From contig NZ_JAMQQG010000284.1 of the NCBI RefSeq assembly GCF_023716925.1, positions 1 to 54,061 of the forward strand: a stretch of DNA of 54,061 nt, written 5' to 3'. Below are positions 53,970-54,061 of this stretch, in pieces. The position numbers and the translations under genes are program-made. The notes beneath the pieces are model-generated. The model worked only from the letters and a program-made list of their open reading frames with translations, made no database searches and was not told the DNA's origin. How positions within the stretch are numbered: the first letter of the stretch is position 1; the number at the start of each line of letters is the position of its first letter. Source of the stretch: Frankia sp. R82 (GTDB lineage Bacteria > Actinomycetota > Actinomycetes > Frankiales > Frankiaceae).

Positions 53970-54061
53970 GTCTTCTCCTCACGATCCCCCGCGGGAGAGG
54001 TGCCCCGCGGCTGCGGATGCGCCCGGCGCCAGCCGGCCCCGGCACGAGGCCGGCCCGGGCC

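Overview
This 54 kb window is chromosomal DNA of a high-GC actinomycete. The gene content points to Frankia or a close relative: PriA in place of separate HisA and TrpF, a cslA-glxA-GH6 cluster, a his-trp-lgt-glt gene order like that of streptomycetes, many GTG starts and stacked 1-4 base gene overlaps. The genus is an inference; the phylum is secure.

Layout. 1-9.4 kb: the start of a membrane-anchored protein, a siderophore/B12-type binding lipoprotein with its own promoter, then a leftward operon for a cell-surface beta-glucan system (membrane protein, CslA synthase, GlxA radical copper oxidase, GH6 lipoprotein). 9.7-14.4 kb: TauE/SafE permease, TerB-like protein, a large membrane protein fused to a PLC-like phosphodiesterase domain, and a short-form adenylate kinase. 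14.6-38.2 kb: a long leftward block read as hisD-hisC-hisB-hisH-priA-hisF, two ABC exporter half-transporters, hisI-trpE-trp-associated membrane protein, trpC, trpB-trpA-lgt-gltB-gltD. PriA supplies both HisA and TrpF activity, linking the two pathways; hisG, trpD and trpG are not here.

The most unusual item sits inside this block on the opposite strand (25.64-26.05 kb). It is a small gene with a good -10, a perfect LexA-type SOS box on the presumed start of transcription, a strong ribosome site, and a 123-residue product whose N-terminus has Cys every fourth residue in a tetrapeptide repeat [MLI]-[ND]-[GE]-C, followed by an amphipathic helix. The substitutions among its 12-bp DNA repeats are conservative only in this frame.

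38.2-46.2 kb (mostly rightward): a BpsA-like aminopropyltransferase with a long extra C-terminus, an AhpD-like protein, an extreme homopolymer G/C tract (possibly a base-calling or assembly problem), flavohemoglobin, a leftward TIR-domain protein with a degenerate tail, a divergent aldo/keto reductase/TetR pair with two near-identical operators, and a VIT1/CCC1-type transporter. 46.3-54 kb: a lipid or steroid-type catabolic cluster (DUF35-thiolase fusion, thiolase, DUF35 protein, divergent P450, two TetR regulators, two SnoaL-like proteins).
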